50,856 nt of DNA from Parabacteroides distasonis (lineage in GTDB: Bacteria; Bacteroidota; Bacteroidia; Bacteroidales; Tannerellaceae): assembly GCA_021531775.1 (NCBI GenBank), contig JAFBIU010000025.1:1-50856 (forward strand). The letters run 5' to 3'. The position numbers were made by a program, and so were the translations under genes. How positions within the stretch are numbered: the stretch's first letter is position 1; each line of letters begins with the position of its first letter. The notes under the pieces were generated by a model that did not search any database, had not been told where the DNA came from, and saw nothing but the letters and a program-made list of their open reading frames with translations. Positions 1 through 7,871 of this stretch are shown here, piece after piece.

Positions 1-60
1 ACCTTACATAGGTTGGATGAAGTTTTTATTATATATATAATATATAATAAACCATATGGA

Positions 61-80
61 TTGGTAGGCTAACCTACCAA
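61..80. terminator. Perfect hairpin, probable bidirectional terminator
   Basis: An 8-bp perfect stem (TTGGTAGG / CCTACCAA) closes a CTAA loop and is followed by an A/T-rich tract. It probably ends transcription of a gene lying left of the window. The first 60 bases are AT-rich and show no gene. Confidence 0.6.
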
Positions 81-136
81 AAAGTAAAAAAGTAAAATAG
101 TAAAGTAATAAATTTCCATCTCATGATGCCTGCTTT

Positions 137-285
137 GCTACCCCACAGCTTCCTGCGTCAACCTCTATGGCCTCCTGCGTCAACCCCTACTGTCGGGTCT
201 CGCGAACCCCACGGTAAAACCGGCTGAACCCCTACTGTTGGACGGCACGAACCCCACAGTAGAATTGGTTGAATCCCTATACTGT
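137..285. repeat. Degenerate 45-bp tandem repeat, non-coding
   Basis: The motif AACCCCTACTGT recurs with 45-bp spacing (near 182 and 227, with a decayed copy near 272). Each unit also contains a second half-unit, CGAACCCCAC. A further partial unit starts near 160, so the array looks like about 22-bp half-units grown into 45-bp units. Short open frames here follow the repeat and have no protein-like features. No gene is visible between 81 and 390. Confidence 0.6.
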
Positions 286-391
286 TTAGGAATTACGGGC
301 ATTCCTTTTGAAACCCGAATATATTTCTTACTTTTTATAAGAGAAAGTATAGATAAAACACATATAGACATAGCAGCATCAGACTATCATT

Positions 392-619
392 GTGGTGTTC
401 CAGAAAACAAGCACGTTACCTGACTTCGACCTGCTCGTGTCGTTGGGGGTATTCAATCGCGAACTGATGAATGATGCTGTCTATAAGTTCAAGCGTTATG
501 AAGATGCTTCACTCGTCTATACGGGGATCAATACGCATGAGGGTGAGAATGTTGGTGGTTTTGACACGGTCATTTCCGAACAGACTTTCAAGAATCAGAT
601 TCCGTTAGCTGATCTCTAA
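392..619 (+). pseudogene. Remnant of an unrecognised protein gene
   Basis: The frame carries a protein-like C-terminal sequence (for example FDLLVSLGVFNRELM and GGFDTVISEQTF) but opens only with GTG next to a stop-rich stretch, and no upstream frame supplies a plausible N-terminus. It ends 30 bp before a strong terminator, so it looks like the 3' end of a gene that lost its start by deletion or rearrangement. I do not recognise the family. It may instead be a short real gene of 75 residues. Confidence 0.3.
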
Positions 620-649
620 TCTTCGGTATTTGTACTGGAGTATCACATA

Positions 650-690
650 ATCCCCGACCTCTTCCTGTTGGTAGGAAAGAGGCCGGGGAT
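650..690. terminator. Strong hairpin terminator, copy 1 of a duplicated pair
   Basis: The left arm starts ATCCCCG and the right arm ends CGGGGAT. The stem is about 16 bp with one mismatch and one bulge around a short loop. It lies downstream of the plus-strand remnant and of the minus-strand hepT. A near-identical 41-base copy lies at 1541-1581 with about three substitutions. Confidence 0.7.
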
Positions 691-744
691 CAGGTAAACT
701 CCTATAGTCCTTTAGAAATGACAAGGGGAGTAGAGTCAAAAACC

Positions 745-1113
745 TCAATTGTTTATCCAGTGATTCCAATCAATTTCAGAGAGATACGCTAATACTTTTT
801 GGCGCAATGGTTCAATATCGTTTTTTGCGGTATCCCATAAGTCAATAGTAGATACTTGTGCGTAACCATGTACCAAGACATGGCGCATTCCAATGATGGG
901 CTTCCACGGTATATCATGATAGGTCTCTATAAAATCTTTGGATAGCATGTTAGCTGCCTCTCCTATGATTTCAACATTTTTCATGACGGAATAGTAGATT
1001 CGTATGTCTTTTACAAATTCTTCATACGAAACACCTTCAAGAATTGTAGTGACATTATTTGCATAAAACAGAATGTCTTCAAGTCTTCCTTTGTCTCTAC
1101 TTCGTTCTCTCAT
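745..1113 (-). CDS. hepT: HepT-like HEPN-domain toxin (DUF86)
   Basis: This 122-residue all-helical protein has the HEPN ribonuclease signature Rx4HxY at Arg77, His82 and Tyr84 (RHVLVHGY). In characterised HepT/MntA systems the toxin cleaves RNA, and MntA blocks it by adding adenylates to the motif tyrosine. Its start overlaps the end of the upstream nucleotidyltransferase gene by 17 bp, the usual arrangement. Membership of the family is clear; activity is inferred. Together with the partner it forms a mobile toxin-antitoxin or defence module. Confidence 0.88.
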   Translation of the reverse strand: MRERSRDKGRLEDILFYANNVTTILEGVSYEEFVKDIRIYYSVMKNVEIIGEAANMLSKDFIETYHDIPWKPIIGMRHVLVHGYAQVSTIDLWDTAKNDIEPLRQKVLAYLSEIDWNHWINN

Positions 1114-1396
1114 AGATTAAAAACTTATCATTGTTGACACTATCTACTGCCCAGGGTCTCAATGTACCATCTTCCACTATATCGACCTTGCGGCCAATGA
1201 GATTCTCTAAATCGATATGCATGCCTGCTATTTTCAACAGGCCGATCCGTTGAGTTCTGTCATATTGGACAAGAATATCCACGTCGCTGTCTTTTGTTTG
1301 TTCTCCTCTTGAAAAGGAGCCAAACAACCAAGCTTTCAAGACGGGTTGTGTCTTGAAATATTCTGCGATAGTTTTCGTCATTATACCTGTTGTCAT
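1097..1396 (-). CDS. mntA: MNT-type minimal nucleotidyltransferase antitoxin
   Basis: A 99-residue minimal nucleotidyltransferase with the GSx10DxD motif (GSFSRGEQTKDSDVDILV), which binds ATP and metal. In this family the protein modifies and neutralises the HepT toxin encoded just downstream. I chose the ATG at 1396 because it places about a dozen residues before the conserved YFKTQPVLKAWLFG segment, as in relatives. A second ATG at 1381 is possible. The open frame extends to 1528, but that N-terminal extension is hydrophobic, low in complexity and unlike the family. The 400-odd bases up to 1541 hold nothing else. Confidence 0.85.
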   Translation of the reverse strand: MTTGIMTKTIAEYFKTQPVLKAWLFGSFSRGEQTKDSDVDILVQYDRTQRIGLLKIAGMHIDLENLIGRKVDIVEDGTLRPWAVDSVNNDKFLIYERTK

Positions 1397-1540
1397 AAGC
1401 CTATCTGTTTTTTTACTATCTGTAAAAACTAACCGACATATCCATTCTTCATACAAAAGAAGACATGATAAGGCAAAATTGGCAATAATATCTGAGAAAC
1501 AAATAGGTTTTGAGAAAATATTTTTCATAACCCAAGAAAA

Positions 1541-1581
1541 ATCCCCGACCTCTTTCTGTTGATAGGAAAGAAGCCGGGGAT
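1541..1581 (-). terminator. Hairpin terminator of the cytochrome peroxidase operon, copy 2
   Basis: It lies 20 bp downstream of the minus-strand peroxidase stop codon, with ATCCCCG / CGGGGAT outer arms. It is nearly identical to the hairpin at 650-690, so the MNT/HepT pair sits between two copies of one terminator. Confidence 0.7.
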
Positions 1582-1600
1582 TGTAAGCATGAAGGGCGGA

Positions 1601-2971
1601 TTATTTCAATAATGCGCCGTTGTATTCGCCTGTCAAGGTGTTCAGGAAGGCAACCATCTTGGTCGTTTCGTCAGCCGTGAGCTCGATGCCCATCTGATCC
1701 TGCATCAACTTGATGGCCTGCTCGATCGTATCGACTGAACCATCGTGCATGTACGGATAGGTCAGCAGGACGTTACGCAAGGTCGGTGTTTTGAACTTAT
1801 GACGGTCTGCCTCGTTGCCCGTTACCGCAAAGCGGCCATTGTCGCCATCGGTCAGGCCGGTACCACGTGCACTGAAATAGTCACTCTTGACGCCCATGAA
1901 CTCGAAGGATTGTCCACCTAAGTTCATGCCGACGTGGCAAGAAGCACACTTGCTATCCTTGAAGATCTGATAACCCTCCAGCTCTTCTGCTGTCAAGGCC
2001 TTCTCATCACCACGCAGATACTGGTCGAAACGACTCGGAGTCAACAATGTCTTCTCAAACTCGGCAATGGCATCCGTAATCGTAGATTGCGAGAATCCTT
2101 CCGGATACACCTCCAGGAACTGTTTGCTGAATTCCTTGTCTTCGGCCAATTTGGCACTGATCTCTTCGAAGGATTTGCTACCCATCTCTACCGGATTCAA
2201 GGGAGGACCGGCTGCCTGTTCCTTCAGGTCAGCGGCACGACCATCCCAGAACTGCAAGTAGTTGAGGGCTGCGTTGAAGACGGTTGGTGCATTGACACCT
2301 CCCAACAGACCGTCAATACCGTCTGAATACTGATGGCGATCGACTCCCGCCATATCCAAGCCGTGGCAAGAGGCACATGAAATGGTGTTGTCGCCCGAAA
2401 GACGGGTGTCGTGATAGAGTGCAAAACCTAAAGCCACCTTCGCCGAATCGGTCGGGATGGACTCCATCAGCGGCTGTACCTGCTCGTTGGCAAACGCCTC
2501 GGCTACCGTCGGACTGGCAAAGCGAGCTTTCCGTTCTGCTTTGGCCCATGCCAAAATAACAGCTTTTTCCTCGTCGTCCAACGAAGTGCCCCAATGTACA
2601 TGCGAATATTGGGCAGGAGGCATACTGCTACTCAGTACCGCGTTTTCCACTTTGGCCAGATCCACTTCCGTTACTTGACCTCCATTCTCCAAGGCTTCGA
2701 CCATCGCCGTGAAATCGGCAAAACGGGTACCTTGCAGCATGTCAGTCTTGACCATCGGCCCTGCAATCGGGAAACTGGCGTAGAAGGGCACCTGAGCATC
2801 AACGGCATGGCAAGCCAGACACTGGTTGTCACGCAAAATGGAAGCGACTTGCTTGGCGGGATTGTCGGCATACTGCTTGTAGGCTGACGATCCACAACTG
2901 GACAGTCCTAATGCGGCTGTCAGGATTCCCGCACACAGGGGAATCGTCTTTTTAAGATACGTCTTATCCAT
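1601..2971 (-). CDS. Three-haem cytochrome c peroxidase (MauG/CcpA-type) lipoprotein
   Basis: A 456-residue exported lipoprotein with lipobox cysteine near residue 26 (LGLSSCGSS). An N-terminal Haem_bd-type domain has CLACH (51-55) and an SMPPAQY segment. A C-terminal di-haem peroxidase has CASCH at 199-203 and 342-346, then the family's TPTLRNVLLTYPYMHDGS signature. The family reduces hydrogen peroxide in the periplasm using electrons from c-type cytochromes. The added N-terminal haem domain probably acts as a built-in electron relay, an arrangement I recall from Bacteroidota. It is the last gene of a minus-strand run after lemA and the TPM gene, 44 bp behind the latter, and ends at a strong terminator. 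Confidence 0.85.
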   Translation of the reverse strand: MDKTYLKKTIPLCAGILTAALGLSSCGSSAYKQYADNPAKQVASILRDNQCLACHAVDAQVPFYASFPIAGPMVKTDMLQGTRFADFTAMVEALENGGQVTEVDLAKVENAVLSSSMPPAQYSHVHWGTSLDDEEKAVILAWAKAERKARFASPTVAEAFANEQVQPLMESIPTDSAKVALGFALYHDTRLSGDNTISCASCHGLDMAGVDRHQYSDGIDGLLGGVNAPTVFNAALNYLQFWDGRAADLKEQAAGPPLNPVEMGSKSFEEISAKLAEDKEFSKQFLEVYPEGFSQSTITDAIAEFEKTLLTPSRFDQYLRGDEKALTAEELEGYQIFKDSKCASCHVGMNLGGQSFEFMGVKSDYFSARGTGLTDGDNGRFAVTGNEADRHKFKTPTLRNVLLTYPYMHDGSVDTIEQAIKLMQDQMGIELTADETTKMVAFLNTLTGEYNGALLK

Positions 2972-3015
2972 AAACCTAAATAATTAAACTGTGAGTAAAT
3001 GAGTAAAATAGACTG

Positions 3016-3957
3016 TTAAAAACGGCTGGAGGCTCCACCTCCTCCACTGGCACCTCCGCCCCAGGATCCTCCACTGAATCCTCCACCGCCACTGAATCCA
3101 CCGCCTCCTCCGAAGCCTCCGATCCAAGGACCTCCCGAATCCTGGTGCAGACGGTCGGTACGTTGTTGGTGCGATTCAGTATAACCACATTTCTTGCAAC
3201 GATAGACCTTGGCTACCACTCCCTCAGAAAAATAGGTAGCCCGTGTGATGGTGCGTGTACCCTGATAATAGAAACTTTTCTGTCCGCAGTTCGGGCAGAC
3301 ACGAGGACGCATTTGCAGGTAGATGACAAGACCGATGACACCGAAGAAGAGTAGGGCCATGGCTCCAAAGAGCCACAGCAATGCCATATCCTCATCGTCC
3401 GTCTGTCCCAACAAACCATCCCGTTCGTAGTCGCTGGCTTCCAGATATTCTTTGACAGCTGCCACCCCTTTTAGCATACCCAAACTGTAGTCACCCTCCT
3501 TCATGTCGGGTACCATGTAACGCTGTTGCAGTCGAAAACAGATGGCATCCGGCAGGACTGACTCCAGCCCATAACCGGTCTCGAAGGTGATGGATCGGTT
3601 GTTGGGTTCGGTCACTAAAAGCAGGAGCAGACCATTGTCTTTTCCCTGCTTGCCCAATCCCCACAACTTGAACAGTTCGTTGGCAAAAGTACGCGGCTCC
3701 TCCTGTCCGATACTTTCGACAGCCACTACGGCAACCTCAATGCCCAAACTGTCGGCCACGGTCTGCAACAACTGGTTGATGCCGGCCACAGACTGACTGT
3801 TGAGGATACCGTCCGGATTGCTTACATACTGGTTGCGGTTGGACAAATGAACGTTCGGTATCTCCTGAAGGGTGTATTCCTTGGCGACTACCGGAAGGCA
3901 GCTACACCAAAGGAATATCAATCCATAGAGGAGCGTGCGAAAACATCGCGTAGCCAT
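3016..3957 (-). CDS. TPM-domain membrane protein with zinc ribbon and Gly-rich tail
   Basis: A 313-residue protein with a signal peptide (about 1-25) and a periplasmic TPM domain (about 42-175, including VSNPDGIL and ITFETGYGLESVLPD). A transmembrane helix (about 191-215) is followed by a zinc ribbon with Cys221, Cys224, Cys254 and Cys257, then a Gly/Ser-rich tail ending SSRF. TPM (YgcG-like) proteins commonly pair with LemA, as here, where lemA lies 12 bp upstream. The pair's molecular role is poorly defined; envelope quality control or photosystem-repair-like functions are suggested for relatives. The zinc ribbon after the helix should be cytoplasmic. Confidence 0.85.
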   Translation of the reverse strand: MATRCFRTLLYGLIFLWCSCLPVVAKEYTLQEIPNVHLSNRNQYVSNPDGILNSQSVAGINQLLQTVADSLGIEVAVVAVESIGQEEPRTFANELFKLWGLGKQGKDNGLLLLLVTEPNNRSITFETGYGLESVLPDAICFRLQQRYMVPDMKEGDYSLGMLKGVAAVKEYLEASDYERDGLLGQTDDEDMALLWLFGAMALLFFGVIGLVIYLQMRPRVCPNCGQKSFYYQGTRTITRATYFSEGVVAKVYRCKKCGYTESHQQRTDRLHQDSGGPWIGGFGGGGGFSGGGGFSGGSWGGGASGGGGASSRF

Positions 3958-3969
3958 GATGGGAACAGC

Positions 3970-4557
3970 TTAAAATTCGACTTGAGGAGCCTTCTCTGCA
4001 CCGGCTTCTGCCGTGAAATAGGCTTTGGTCTGGAAACCGAAGATGCCGGAGAGGATGTTGTTCGGGAAGGTACGCACGTAGGTGTTGTATCCCTGGGCTA
4101 CCTCGTTGAAACGTTTACGCTCCACTGTGATCCGGTTTTCCGTTCCCTCCAACTGGACTTGCAATTCGCGGAAGTTCTCGTTGGCCTTCAGTTCCGGATA
4201 TCGCTCAACAACGACCATCAGGCGGGAGAGGGCATTGCTAAGTTCACCCTGGGCAGCCTGATACTGTTTCATGGTCTCCTCGTTGAGGTTAGTCGGGTCG
4301 ATGGTCGTCTGTGTCGCCTTGGCACGAGCATTCATCACGCCTTCCAACGTGTTCTTTTCGTGAGCAGCATATCCTTTGACGGTATTGACCAGATTGGGGA
4401 TCAGGTCGGCACGACGTTGGTATTGGTTCTCCACTTGACTCCATGCGGTCTTGACTCCTTCGTCTTGTGTGACGAGATTGTTGTACACTCCTTTGGTCCA
4501 GAAAAACAGCAGCACGGCCAAAGCTACAATGATCCAAAATGATTTACTTTTAAACAT
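3970..4557 (-). CDS. lemA: LemA family protein
   Basis: A 195-residue LemA protein with an N-terminal membrane helix (about 7-20) and the conserved run QVENQYQRRADLIPNLVNTV followed by long helices. It is anchored in the inner membrane with most of the protein on one side; the biochemical function of LemA is not established. It is first in an operon with the TPM protein and the three-haem peroxidase. A TAGCTTTG -7 box on the minus strand at 4588-4595 gives a short leader. Confidence 0.93.
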   Translation of the reverse strand: MFKSKSFWIIVALAVLLFFWTKGVYNNLVTQDEGVKTAWSQVENQYQRRADLIPNLVNTVKGYAAHEKNTLEGVMNARAKATQTTIDPTNLNEETMKQYQAAQGELSNALSRLMVVVERYPELKANENFRELQVQLEGTENRITVERKRFNEVAQGYNTYVRTFPNNILSGIFGFQTKAYFTAEAGAEKAPQVEF

Positions 4558-4587
4558 AGCAATTGCTTATAAATAATAATTCGGGTG

Positions 4588-4595
4588 CAAAGCTA
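4588..4595 (-). promoter_or_regulatory. Bacteroidota -7 box for lemA operon
   Basis: The minus strand reads TAGCTTTG, matching TAnnTTTG, about 31 bp before the lemA start. No clear -33 TTTG is visible. Confidence 0.5.
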
Positions 4596-4636
4596 CAGTT
4601 TTGTTGGTGAAAAAGTGTAAATCATGGGATGTTATT

Positions 4637-4666
4637 TTTGCTACCGACCGTTTTTTTGTACTTTTG
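4637..4666 (+). promoter_or_regulatory. Bacteroidota promoter for the GT2 gene
   Basis: TTTG at 4637-4640 and TACTTTTG at 4659-4666 are separated by 18 bp, a good fit to the primary sigma factor consensus. The leader to the ATG at 4701 is about 30 nt. Confidence 0.6.
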
Positions 4667-4700
4667 GAGACTGATTATCTATAAAAAGAACAAATGAAGT

Positions 4701-5426
4701 ATGTCAGATAGCGTTGTCATCATTCCTACGTATAACGAAAAGGAAAACATTGAGAACATCATCCGTGCGGTGACGGGGTTGGAGAAGGAGTTCCATGTCT
4801 TGATCATCGACGACGGTTCGCCCGACGGCACCGGCGCCATTGTGAAACGGATGCAGCAAGAAATGCCTGACCGTCTCTTCTTGATCGAACGGACGGGTAA
4901 ACTGGGCTTGGGTACGGCTTATATTTGTGGCTTCAAGTGGGCATTGGAGCATGGCTACGAGTATATCTTCGAGATGGATGCCGACTTTAGTCACAATCCG
5001 AATGATTTGCCCCACCTCTATGCAGCTTGCAGCGAGCAGGGTGCCGATGTGGCTGTCGGTTCGCGTTACTGCAATGGCGTGAATGTGGTCAACTGGCCGT
5101 TAGGACGTGTGTTGATGTCCTACTTTGCCTCTGTTTATGTCCGTTGGGTGACCGGTATGCAGGTACATGACACGACGGCTGGGTTTAAATGCTATCGTCG
5201 GCGCGTATTGGAGGCCATCGACCTGGATCATATCCATTTCAAGGGGTATGCTTTCCAAATTGAGATGAAATTCACGGCTTACGTCCGTGGGTTCAAGATA
5301 GTCGAAGTGCCGATCATCTTTATCAACCGGGTGTTGGGTACCTCCAAAATGAACTCTTCCATTTTCGGGGAGGCACTGTTCGGTGTCTTGAAGTTGAAAT
5401 GGTGGAGTCTGCTTCATAAATTATAA
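4701..5426 (+). CDS. GT2 glycosyltransferase, polyprenol-phosphate mannose synthase-like
   Basis: A 241-residue family 2 glycosyltransferase of the Dpm1 type. It shows VVIIPTYNEKENI at the nucleotide-sugar site, IIDDGSPDGTG, the metal-binding EMDADFSHNP (DxD), and the C-terminal DTTAGFKCYRR and FQIEMKF segments of this subfamily. It should transfer a hexose, probably mannose from GDP-mannose, to a polyprenyl phosphate on the cytoplasmic face of the membrane, giving a donor for periplasmic glycosylation. There is no C-terminal membrane domain, so it is the short soluble form. Dihydroorotase follows 41 bp downstream; that adjacency does not suggest a shared pathway. Confidence 0.85.
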   Translation: MSDSVVIIPTYNEKENIENIIRAVTGLEKEFHVLIIDDGSPDGTGAIVKRMQQEMPDRLFLIERTGKLGLGTAYICGFKWALEHGYEYIFEMDADFSHNPNDLPHLYAACSEQGADVAVGSRYCNGVNVVNWPLGRVLMSYFASVYVRWVTGMQVHDTTAGFKCYRRRVLEAIDLDHIHFKGYAFQIEMKFTAYVRGFKIVEVPIIFINRVLGTSKMNSSIFGEALFGVLKLKWWSLLHKL

Positions 5427-5467
5427 GGGTAGATCGATCGTTGAATCTTAATTTGTAGAAATTGGAT

Positions 5468-6808
5468 ATGCTGATACATGACGCACAAATCATCAATGAG
5501 GGACGGACTTTCCTCGGTTCCGTCCTGGTAGAGGGCGACCGCATTGTGGCTGTCTATGAGGGAGAGGTGCCGGAGGGGCTGTTGCAGTCATCAGGTGAAG
5601 TCATCGAAGCAAAAGGCCATTGGCTGATGCCGGGTGTGATTGACGACCAGGTACATTTCCGCGATCCGGGCTTGACCTACAAAGGGGACATGGAGAGCGA
5701 AAGCCGTGCTGCCGTGGCCGGTGGGGTGACTACCTTTATGGATATGCCCAACACCAAGCCGCAGACCACTACGTTGGAGGCTTTGGAATGGAAATTCGAA
5801 CGGGCGGCCTCTGTTTCGGTAGCCAACTACTCCTTCTTTTTCGGTGGCACGAATGACAACTGGTCAGAAGTGTGTCGGGTGGATCGGAAACGGGTTCCGG
5901 GCCTCAAACTCTTCTTGGGCTCTTCGACCGGCAATATGTTGGTGAACGACCCGGCCGCCTTGGAGCGTCTCTTTGGCGACTCCGGTATGTTGGTGGCGAT
6001 CCATGCCGAGCAGGAGGATATTATCCAACGCAACAAGGCCTATTATACCCAGTTGAAAGGAGAGGATTTGGATATTCATTACCATAGCTTGATCCGAAGT
6101 GAGGAGGCATGTTATGCCTGTTCGTCCGAAGCGGTCCGTTTGGCAACCCGTTTGGGGGCCCGTCTGCATATCCTGCATCTCTCGACGGCGAAAGAGACAA
6201 CGCTCTTGGACAATACGCTTCCGCTGGCCGAGAAAAAGATCACGGGTGAGGTGTGCGTGCACCACCTTTGGTTTACCGATGCGGATTATGCCCGCCTGGG
6301 CAATCGGATCAAATGGAATCCCTCCATCAAGACGGCTGCCGATCGGGAGGCTTTGCGCGAAGCACTGCGTACGAACCGGATCGATATAGTGGCAACCGAC
6401 CATGCACCACATCTGTTGTCCGAGAAGCAGGGCAACTGTCTGCAAGCCACTTCAGGCGGTCCGTTGATCCAGCATTCGCTCGTGGTGATGTTGGAGTTGG
6501 CCCGTCAAGGGGTATTCACCCAAGAGGAGGTGGTCGAAAAGATGTGTCATGCACCCGCAACACTTTTCCAGATCGAGCAACGGGGATACATTCGTCCCGG
6601 CTACTATGCCGATCTGGTGCTGGTTGATCCTGATCGGGTCTGGACCGTGGCACAGGATAACCTATTATATAAATGTAAGTGGTCGCCGTTGGAGGGAGAA
6701 ACGTTCCATCAGGCGGTGGAGAAGACGTGGGTAAATGGTCAGCTGGCCTATGCCGACGGACAGGTCAACGAAGCTGTCCGGGGCATGGAGGTTCGCTATG
6801 CTCACTGA
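5468..6808 (+). CDS. pyrC: Dihydroorotase, class I
   Basis: A 446-residue amidohydrolase that closes carbamoyl-aspartate to dihydroorotate in pyrimidine synthesis. Motifs are [34 protein letters not shown], the loop EVCVHHLWF, and the metal-binding ATDHAPH. The first histidine of the usual HxH pair is Gln (QVH); I recall the same in Porphyromonas and Bacteroides enzymes. The ATG at 5468 gives the typical [12 protein letters not shown] start; an in-frame TTG at 5462 would add two residues. Its end overlaps the end of the convergent queE by 7 bp, so no intergenic terminator fits. Confidence 0.93.
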   Translation: MLIHDAQIINEGRTFLGSVLVEGDRIVAVYEGEVPEGLLQSSGEVIEAKGHWLMPGVIDDQVHFRDPGLTYKGDMESESRAAVAGGVTTFMDMPNTKPQTTTLEALEWKFERAASVSVANYSFFFGGTNDNWSEVCRVDRKRVPGLKLFLGSSTGNMLVNDPAALERLFGDSGMLVAIHAEQEDIIQRNKAYYTQLKGEDLDIHYHSLIRSEEACYACSSEAVRLATRLGARLHILHLSTAKETTLLDNTLPLAEKKITGEVCVHHLWFTDADYARLGNRIKWNPSIKTAADREALREALRTNRIDIVATDHAPHLLSEKQGNCLQATSGGPLIQHSLVVMLELARQGVFTQEEVVEKMCHAPATLFQIEQRGYIRPGYYADLVLVDPDRVWTVAQDNLLYKCKWSPLEGETFHQAVEKTWVNGQLAYADGQVNEAVRGMEVRYAH

Positions 6809-7347
6809 ATATGAATCAACTTGTGCGTCTGCAGGCTTAACCGCCAATGCGGATGCGCAAGGATATAATCGATGACCGCTTCGGTGTTCTGGCAGGAGCA
6901 GGGTTGAAGGAAGAAATGGTCGGCCGGTAGTTGAGTATAGGTCTCTACATCTTGTCCGGTATAGACCACCTTCACCTCGTTTATCCGCGTCAAGACGACC
7001 GGAGCGTTTTCTTTGGGTGAGCAGGTGATCCAGTCGATGCCGGCGGGTAGGGGGTGTGTGCCATTTGTCTCGATGCAGACCCGTTTGCCTGCCTGGTGGA
7101 GCCGGGTGATCAAGGCTTCGTCAATCCAAAGCGAAGGCTCTCCACCCGTCAGGATGACACAGGATGCCGGAAAACGCTGGATGGAGGCCAGGATGGCTTC
7201 GTCACTCATCCATTCACCGTTTTCGTGGCGTGTGTCGCAAAAGTCGCAATGGAGGTTGCATCCGGAGAAACGGACAAAGACGGCGGGTGTGCCTGTGTGG
7301 TACCCTTCCCCCTGCAGGCTGTAGAATATTTCATTAATCTTTCTCAT
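6802..7347 (-). CDS. queE: 7-carboxy-7-deazaguanine synthase (radical SAM)
   Basis: A 181-residue short QueE. The Cx3Cx2C cluster that binds [4Fe-4S] and SAM lies at Cys30, Cys34 and Cys37 (GCNLHCDFC), preceded by the family's FYSLQGEG and followed by ILTGGEPSL. It converts 6-carboxytetrahydropterin to 7-carboxy-7-deazaguanine in queuosine synthesis, using the product of queD. The start overlaps the queD stop by 14 bp, indicating coupled translation. Confidence 0.93.
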   Translation of the reverse strand: MRKINEIFYSLQGEGYHTGTPAVFVRFSGCNLHCDFCDTRHENGEWMSDEAILASIQRFPASCVILTGGEPSLWIDEALITRLHQAGKRVCIETNGTHPLPAGIDWITCSPKENAPVVLTRINEVKVVYTGQDVETYTQLPADHFFLQPCSCQNTEAVIDYILAHPHWRLSLQTHKLIHIQ

Positions 7348-7666
7348 AGATAGCCATGTTTCCTTCCGATTCTTGGACTTCCACCTTGAAGCAGGTGGGG
7401 ATCTGGTCGCAAATCCATCGTGCCATGTTCTCGGCGGTTGGATTAAAGGGGAGTATATCGTTCAGATTCTGATGATCCAGCCGCTTCTTTACGAGGGCCT
7501 TGATGTGGCTGAAATCAACCACCATGCCATTCTGATCCAACACTTCCGACCGACAATAGACTGTGATGATCCAATTGTGGCCATGCAGATTTTCGCATTT
7601 GCTCTGATACGAGAGATGTAGATGATGAGATGCAGAGATCTCCATTCGTTTGATGACTGTGTACAT
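7334..7666 (-). CDS. queD: 6-carboxy-5,6,7,8-tetrahydropterin synthase
   Basis: A 110-residue QueD/PTPS-fold enzyme that makes 6-carboxytetrahydropterin from dihydroneopterin triphosphate. Zinc ligands are visible as a His at 14/15 and His28 and His30 (CENLHGHNW), with catalytic Cys24. NPTAENMARW is the usual substrate-binding helix. It is first in the queD-queE operon. queC is not in the window. Confidence 0.93.
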   Translation of the reverse strand: MYTVIKRMEISASHHLHLSYQSKCENLHGHNWIITVYCRSEVLDQNGMVVDFSHIKALVKKRLDHQNLNDILPFNPTAENMARWICDQIPTCFKVEVQESEGNMAIYEKD

Positions 7667-7686
7667 AGACTTCCAAATGTGAGTGG

Positions 7687-7694
7687 CAAAAATA
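7687..7694 (-). promoter_or_regulatory. -7 box for queDE
   Basis: The minus strand reads TATTTTTG (TAnnTTTG), about 20 bp before the queD ATG, leaving a leader of roughly 15 nt. That leaves little room for a preQ1 riboswitch. Confidence 0.45.
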
Positions 7695-7782
7695 GAGAAT
7701 TTATTTGGTTGGCTCTCTATTTTGGGGGATTATTTTCTTCGATATATGCTTTACAGCAGACTTAACATATTTTCAATGAATA

Positions 7783-7816
7783 TTTGTCTCGATTAATTTT
7801 ATGGGGGTTACTTTTG
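7783..7816 (+). promoter_or_regulatory. Promoter for the IclR gene
   Basis: TTTG at 7783-7786 and TACTTTTG at 7809-7816 are 22 bp apart. The predicted start near 7823 falls within the GAAA/TTTC half-site array, which fits autorepression. Confidence 0.5.
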
Positions 7817-7820
7817 GTCT

Positions 7821-7871
7821 GAAAGTGAAACGATATTTCAAATATGGAAACTGTAATTTCAAATATGGAAA
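7821..7871. promoter_or_regulatory. Alternating GAAA/TTTC array, possible IclR operator
   Basis: Half-sites alternate: GAAA 7821 and 7827, TTTC 7836, GAAA 7847, TTTC 7857, GAAA 7868. The 16-bp unit ATTTCAAATATGGAAA occurs twice exactly, 21 bp apart (7835-7850 and 7856-7871), and each copy contains an in-frame ATG (7844 and 7865). IclR-family operators are often short A/T-rich palindromes of this kind, so feedback control is plausible but unproven. Confidence 0.4.

Noticed and set aside
137-285. Possible CRISPR array
   Set aside because: The 45-bp units follow one another without unique spacers, have degraded copies and no cas genes nearby.
7667-7843. preQ1 riboswitch upstream of queD
   Set aside because: The likely leader of queD is only about 15 nt and no preQ1 pseudoknot pattern is visible. 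The remaining bases belong to the divergent IclR promoter.
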